Origin: Clostridia bacterium
GTDB taxonomy: Bacteria > Bacillota > Clostridia > Christensenellales > Aristaeellaceae
NCBI GenBank assembly: GCA_017522345.1
Contig: JAFWZN010000122.1
Coordinates: forward strand, 1-32,245
Direction of reading: 5' to 3'
Length of the DNA stretch: 32,245 nt
The translations under genes and the position numbers were made by a program. Numbering within the stretch: the first letter of the stretch is position 1; each line of letters opens with the position of its first letter. A model generated the notes under the pieces. That model did no database searches. It was given only the letters and a program-made list of their open reading frames with translations, and was not told where the DNA came from. Below, piece by piece: positions 28,728 through 32,245 of the stretch.

Positions 28728-30750
28728 CAGGCGCGCTTTTTTCAAACACCAAAGCGCAAAGAGAGGGCACCGTTACCACAAAGCCGGCGCCGCGCGCAGG
28801 GTTTTCGAAAGTTTTATAGGTTTTGCCTTCATCTACCCTGCCAAAACCGCCGAATTCCTCGCGGTCGCTTGAGAAGGTAATTTTATATTCGCCTTCGCCT
28901 ACGGCGCCTACCGGCAGGAAGAAGTTGTCTGCATCCTGATATTCGCTGAAATTGAAAACGTACGCAAGACCGCCCTTAGAAAATGCGATCAGGCTCTTTT
29001 CGGGATCCATCCAAAGGTTCTGAAGGTCGCGCTTGCACATGACGCGGTATTTTCTGGAGAATTTATGCATGCACTCGTCAAATGCCAGCAGCTGGGGGTA
29101 TTTCAGCGAGTCGTTTTCGGATAAGGACCACTGCCTGCGGGCGTAGTGGAACGAATTTCCGTTGCCCTCGCGCGGGAAATCGATCCATTCGGGGTGTCCG
29201 AACTCATTGCCCATGAAGTTTAAATATCCGTCGCAGGATAGGGCCAGCGTGATAAAACGGATCAGTTTATGAAGCTGAACGGCTCTGTCCATTGTGAAGG
29301 AATGATATGTTTTTTCCATTCCAGTGTACATTTCCGCGTCGGCCAAACGGAACATGATGGTTTTGTCGCCTACCAGCGCCTGATCGTGGCTTTCAGCGTA
29401 GCCGATAACCTTTTCCTGCGGGCGGCGTGTGGTCAGCTCGTGCCACATGCCGAAAATGTTCCAGTCCTTGCTGGGGCCGGACTTGATCATCTTGATCCAG
29501 TAATCCGGAACGCCCATGGCCAGGCGATAATCAAAACCAACGCCGCCGTAGCGGATGGGCAGGCACATGCCGGGCATGCCGCTCATATCCTCGGCAATGG
29601 CCACCGCTAAGGGATTAACGGTATGAATCAGCTCTGTCGCAAGCTGCAGATACGTAACCGCGTCCACGTCGGTATTCAGGCTGAAATACTTGTCGTAGCT
29701 GTCAAAGGAAATCCCCAAACCGTGATTTAAATACAGCATGCTGGTTACGCCGTCAAAGCGGAAGCCGTCAAAATGAAATTCCTCCTGCCAGTATTTGATG
29801 TTGGACAAAAGGAAATGGATGACCTCGTGCTTTGCGTAATTGAAAACGCGCGAACCCCACGCGCTGTGCCAGCCGCGCTGGCCCTCGTGGAAAAACTGCG
29901 TTTCGGTGCCGTCGAACATGCCTAAGCCCTCGTTTGCGTTCGGGCAGGCATGGGAATGCACGAGATCCAAAAAGACCAGCATGCCCATTTCATGCGCGCG
30001 GTTGATCAGGCGCTTGAGACCCTCGGGCTCGCCGAACCAGGAGGAGGGCGCGAAAAAATTGCTCACCTGATAGCCGAAGGAGGCGTAATACGGGTGCTCC
30101 ATAATCGCCATTAGCTGAACGGTATTGTATCCCGCTTTTTTGATGCGGGGAAGGATGTTTTCGGTGAATTCATCATATGTTCCGATGCGGCCTTCCTCCT
30201 GCGCCATGCCGATGTGCGCTTCATAGATGGATAGAGGAGAGATTTTTCTGCGCCCGTAGCCGCCGTCGGTCCATTCGAAGGGCTTTTCAGGCATCCATAT
30301 CTGGCCGTCGAAGCCATGAGTGACGGGATTCTGCACAACACGGCGGATGTAGGTGGGAATGCGGTCAAAAACCTTGCCGCCCTTTGTCACCTGCACCTTT
30401 ACTTTCTGGCCGTGCTTTAAGGCGTGTTCCCCATTCAGATGAATCTCCCACACGCCGCCTTCCGAAATCTTTTCAAGCGGATGAGACGCGCGGTTCCAGC
30501 CGTTGAACTCGCCGATTAAGTGAAGCTCGTCCGCGCCGGGCGCCCATTCTCTGTACACCCAGCCGTTTTCAGTTCTGTGAAAGCCGTAATACATGTAGCC
30601 GTTGGCAAACGAGGAAAGATCCGCATATTTTCCTAAAAGCGTTTTTTTCGCGTCGTTAAAGTGGTTTACACGCAGACGTATATCAGAAGCGTAATTATTA
30701 AGCCACGGATCGATGGAAAGGATTTTGGGCGTGCTTTCAGTTTTTTTCAT
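28705..30750 (-). CDS. glgB: 1,4-alpha-glucan branching enzyme, eukaryote-like type
   Basis: A 681-residue GH13 enzyme that makes alpha-1,6 branches in glycogen. An N-terminal CBM48 (YREWAPGADELHLIGEFNGW, 66-85) precedes the (beta/alpha)8 barrel with GFRFDGVTS (nucleophile Asp333), AIAEDMSG (Glu387 acid/base) and ESHDQ (Asp456). The SFGYQVSNFFAPSSWFGEPE stretch is that of the GBE1/eukaryotic-like subgroup. GAGGTGATAAGC precedes the ATG at 30750; the longer in-frame start overlaps the promoter. No other glycogen gene is adjacent. The 3' end overlaps the convergent methyltransferase. Confidence 0.95.
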   Translation of the reverse strand: MKKTESTPKILSIDPWLNNYASDIRLRVNHFNDAKKTLLGKYADLSSFANGYMYYGFHRTENGWVYREWAPGADELHLIGEFNGWNRASHPLEKISEGGVWEIHLNGEHALKHGQKVKVQVTKGGKVFDRIPTYIRRVVQNPVTHGFDGQIWMPEKPFEWTDGGYGRRKISPLSIYEAHIGMAQEEGRIGTYDEFTENILPRIKKAGYNTVQLMAIMEHPYYASFGYQVSNFFAPSSWFGEPEGLKRLINRAHEMGMLVFLDLVHSHACPNANEGLGMFDGTETQFFHEGQRGWHSAWGSRVFNYAKHEVIHFLLSNIKYWQEEFHFDGFRFDGVTSMLYLNHGLGISFDSYDKYFSLNTDVDAVTYLQLATELIHTVNPLAVAIAEDMSGMPGMCLPIRYGGVGFDYRLAMGVPDYWIKMIKSGPSKDWNIFGMWHELTTRRPQEKVIGYAESHDQALVGDKTIMFRLADAEMYTGMEKTYHSFTMDRAVQLHKLIRFITLALSCDGYLNFMGNEFGHPEWIDFPREGNGNSFHYARRQWSLSENDSLKYPQLLAFDECMHKFSRKYRVMCKRDLQNLWMDPEKSLIAFSKGGLAYVFNFSEYQDADNFFLPVGAVGEGEYKITFSSDREEFGGFGRVDEGKTYKTFENPARGAGFVVTVPSLCALVFEKSAPVKRARKS
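28718..28742 (+). terminator. Terminator embedded in the end of the methyltransferase gene
   Basis: GCGCGC (28718-28723) pairs with GCGCGC (28731-28736) around a seven-base loop and is followed by six Ts. The methyltransferase stop codon TGA (28725-28727) is in the loop, and glgB coding sequence overlaps the left arm on the other strand. Confidence 0.8.
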
Positions 30751-30769
30751 GCTTATCACCTCGGCTTCT

Positions 30770-30798
30770 ATTATAATAAAATGCAGATAAAAAAGCAA
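30770..30798 (-). promoter_or_regulatory. Promoter of glgB
   Basis: On the minus strand TTGCTT (30798-30793), 17 bases, TATAAT (30775-30770). Its -35 box directly abuts that of the fucosidase promoter. Confidence 0.7.
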
Positions 30799-30827
30799 TT
30801 GCGCATGAAAAGAATTTGATATATAAT
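30799..30827 (+). promoter_or_regulatory. Promoter of the alpha-L-fucosidase gene
   Basis: TTGCGC (30799-30804), 17 bases, TATAAT (30822-30827). The joined -35 boxes form a GCAATTGC palindrome (30795-30802). Confidence 0.7.
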
Positions 30828-30861
30828 TATTTTAACAATGATTCGAAAGGGGATAAAAACC

Positions 30862-32184
30862 ATGTCCAGCTACCTAACCAGAAAAACCGCAGGAGATACC
30901 GAATGGTTTACAAAGTCGCGCTTTGGCATGTTTATCCACTGGGGACTGTATTCCATGCCTGCACGGCATGAGTGGGTAAAGTGCTACGAAAGGATCGGCG
31001 AGGAAAAGTACGACAAGTATTTCAAATACTTTAATCCCGATCTTTACGATCCCAAGCAGTGGGCTGCGCGCGCGAAAGCCGCGGGCATGAAGTATGCGGT
31101 CTTTACGACCAAGCACCACGAGGGCTTCTGCATGTTTGACAGCGCCTATACCGACTATAAGTGCACCAATACCCCCGCAGGACGCGATCTTGTGAAGGAA
31201 TATGTGGATGCGTTCCGCGCAGAGGGCATCCGCATCGGCTTTTATTATTCCCTGATCGACTGGCATCATCCGCATTTTACCATCGATCAGCTTCACCCCA
31301 GACGCGACGACAAAAACGCCAAGGAGCTTAACGAAGGAAGAGATATGCGCATTTATGCCGAATATATGCGCAATCAGGTCAGGGAACTTTTGACCAATTA
31401 CGGTAAAATTGATATTCTCTGGTTCGACTTCTCCTATGACAAGACGGATGAAGAACCGTATGCTTCCTATGACTGGATGACGGGCAAGGGCAAGGACGAA
31501 TGGGAATCCGAAAAACTGATCGAGCTTGCAAGATCGCTCCAGCCCGGTGTGATCATCGACAATCGCGCAGGACTGGATCAGGATCTGTGGACGCCCGAAC
31601 AGTATCAGCCGCTCGAGTGGGTGAAGGACAAGAAGACGGGCGAATTGCTTACGTGGGAAGCCTGTCAGACCTTCTCCGGCTCATGGGGCTATCATAGAGA
31701 TGAAAGCACGTGGAAATCCCCCGAAATGCTCATCCGCATGCTCGTAAACACCGTTGCGCTCGGCGGAAACCTTCTTATGAACGTCGGTCCCACGTCCAGA
31801 GGATATCTTGACAAGCGCGCCGTCGATTCGCTTAAAGTATTTGAGGACTGGATGAAATATAATTCCCGTTCCATCTATGGCTGCACCATGGCAGAGCCTG
31901 AATTCACCGCGCCCTGCGATTGCCGATTTACCCAGAGCGAAGACGGAAAGAGACTCTACTGCCACCTGTTTGCCTATCCGTATGCGCATCTTCAGCTGTT
32001 TGGACTCGCGGGCAAGGTAGACTATGTTCAATTCCTGCACGACGGCAGCGAGCTTCTGTTTACCGAAGGAAAGGTCAACCATTTCTCCTTCGGCGCAAGC
32101 GAAAACAAGGATTTGCTTGTCGTAGAGCTTCCGCCGATTAAGCCGGACGTCATCGTGCCGGTTGTTGAGATTTTTCTTAAGTAA
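30862..32184 (+). CDS. GH29 alpha-L-fucosidase, intracellular
   Basis: A 440-residue GH29 enzyme. FGMFIHWGLYSMPARHEW (21-38), FTTKHHEGFCMFDS (81-94) and ILWFDFSYD (185-193, nucleophile Asp189) are the family motifs, and MNVGPTSRGYLD closes the barrel before a C-terminal beta domain. It would release L-fucose from short glycans. No signal peptide, so it acts on imported or internal substrate. The ATG at 30862 follows AAAGGGGAT; the in-frame ATG at 30838 has no ribosome site. Family acid/base residues vary in GH29 and I do not assign one. It diverges from glgB. Confidence 0.93.
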   Translation: MSSYLTRKTAGDTEWFTKSRFGMFIHWGLYSMPARHEWVKCYERIGEEKYDKYFKYFNPDLYDPKQWAARAKAAGMKYAVFTTKHHEGFCMFDSAYTDYKCTNTPAGRDLVKEYVDAFRAEGIRIGFYYSLIDWHHPHFTIDQLHPRRDDKNAKELNEGRDMRIYAEYMRNQVRELLTNYGKIDILWFDFSYDKTDEEPYASYDWMTGKGKDEWESEKLIELARSLQPGVIIDNRAGLDQDLWTPEQYQPLEWVKDKKTGELLTWEACQTFSGSWGYHRDESTWKSPEMLIRMLVNTVALGGNLLMNVGPTSRGYLDKRAVDSLKVFEDWMKYNSRSIYGCTMAEPEFTAPCDCRFTQSEDGKRLYCHLFAYPYAHLQLFGLAGKVDYVQFLHDGSELLFTEGKVNHFSFGASENKDLLVVELPPIKPDVIVPVVEIFLK

Positions 32185-32194
32185 GCACATAAAA

Positions 32195-32214
32195 AACGCA
32201 GCGGACGCTGCGTT
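32195..32214 (-). terminator. Intrinsic terminator of a leftward gene beyond the right edge
   Basis: AACGCAGC (32195-32202), loop GGAC, GCTGCGTT (32207-32214). On the minus strand it is followed by TTTTTT into TATG, so it faces a gene coming from the right; it may also stop the fucosidase transcript weakly. Confidence 0.7.
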
Positions 32215-32245
32215 CAGACCATCAACAAACCTCTGGGTGAGGCAT
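32214..32245 (-). other. Possible 3' end of a minus-strand gene cut by the window edge
   Basis: Directly before the minus-strand terminator one frame reads ASPRGLLMV and stops (TGA at 32216-32214), while another reads MPHPEVC and stops at 32221. Either could be the tail of a leftward gene whose body lies outside the window. Too short to identify. Confidence 0.3.

Overview
The window (32,245 bases) reads as a chromosomal segment of an anaerobic, polysaccharide-degrading Clostridia-type bacterium. Supporting signs are strong GGAGG ribosome sites, sigma-A type promoters, a 2[4Fe-4S] clostridial ferredoxin, an ECF vitamin transporter subunit, type III pantothenate kinase, a lipobox lipoprotein full of peptidoglycan-binding repeats, and secretory signals of the MKKLLALVLALMM...AMA type. 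I would guess Christensenellales or a relative, but that is inference from style. No rRNA, tRNA, CRISPR array or phage module is visible. The only mobile DNA is one end of an IS3-family element at the left edge.

Layout. (1) 1-141: IS3-family end with the start of its orfA. (2) 169-1575 (-): ECF S component followed by coaX, a pantothenate uptake and activation pair behind a ~110-nt leader that can fold in two exclusive ways. (3) 1777-6460: housekeeping and small-molecule genes: VOC protein, cupin, class A beta-lactamase-like serine hydrolase, alpha/beta hydrolase, CCA-adding enzyme, DUF4886/SGNH-like protein. (4) 6541-19384: a carbohydrate region. A CUT2 ABC operon runs leftwards (binding protein, ATPase, permease, Gfo/Idh/MocA dehydrogenase) from a strong promoter with a symmetric operator-like site. 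Beside it lie a GH9-SDR operon (-), a HAD phosphatase-GH43 operon (+) and a TIM-barrel sugar isomerase/epimerase (-). (5) 19545-28727: cell-envelope and housekeeping genes: a polytopic GT-C-like membrane protein, a MarR regulator, a lipoprotein with nine peptidoglycan-binding repeats and two SH3 domains, a Cys-cluster protein, a ferredoxin, a second multi-repeat peptidoglycan-binding protein ending in an apparently dead NlpC/P60 domain, and a TrmN6-like methyltransferase. (6) 28705-32184: glycogen branching enzyme (-) and a GH29 alpha-L-fucosidase (+) from back-to-back promoters.

How it may work together. Secreted GH43 (with two carbohydrate-binding modules) would release arabinose/xylose-type sugars outside. 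The CUT2 transporter would import a small sugar. GH9, GH29, the dehydrogenases, the isomerase and the HAD phosphatase would process products in the cytoplasm. GlgB would serve glycogen storage.

Most unusual items: the CUT2 permease carries an extra ~240-residue helical extracytoplasmic domain between two added membrane segments, and its binding protein lacks a lipobox. A repeat-rich cell-wall protein carries a NlpC/P60-like domain without its catalytic Cys and His. Two divergent gene pairs have -35 boxes that abut exactly.
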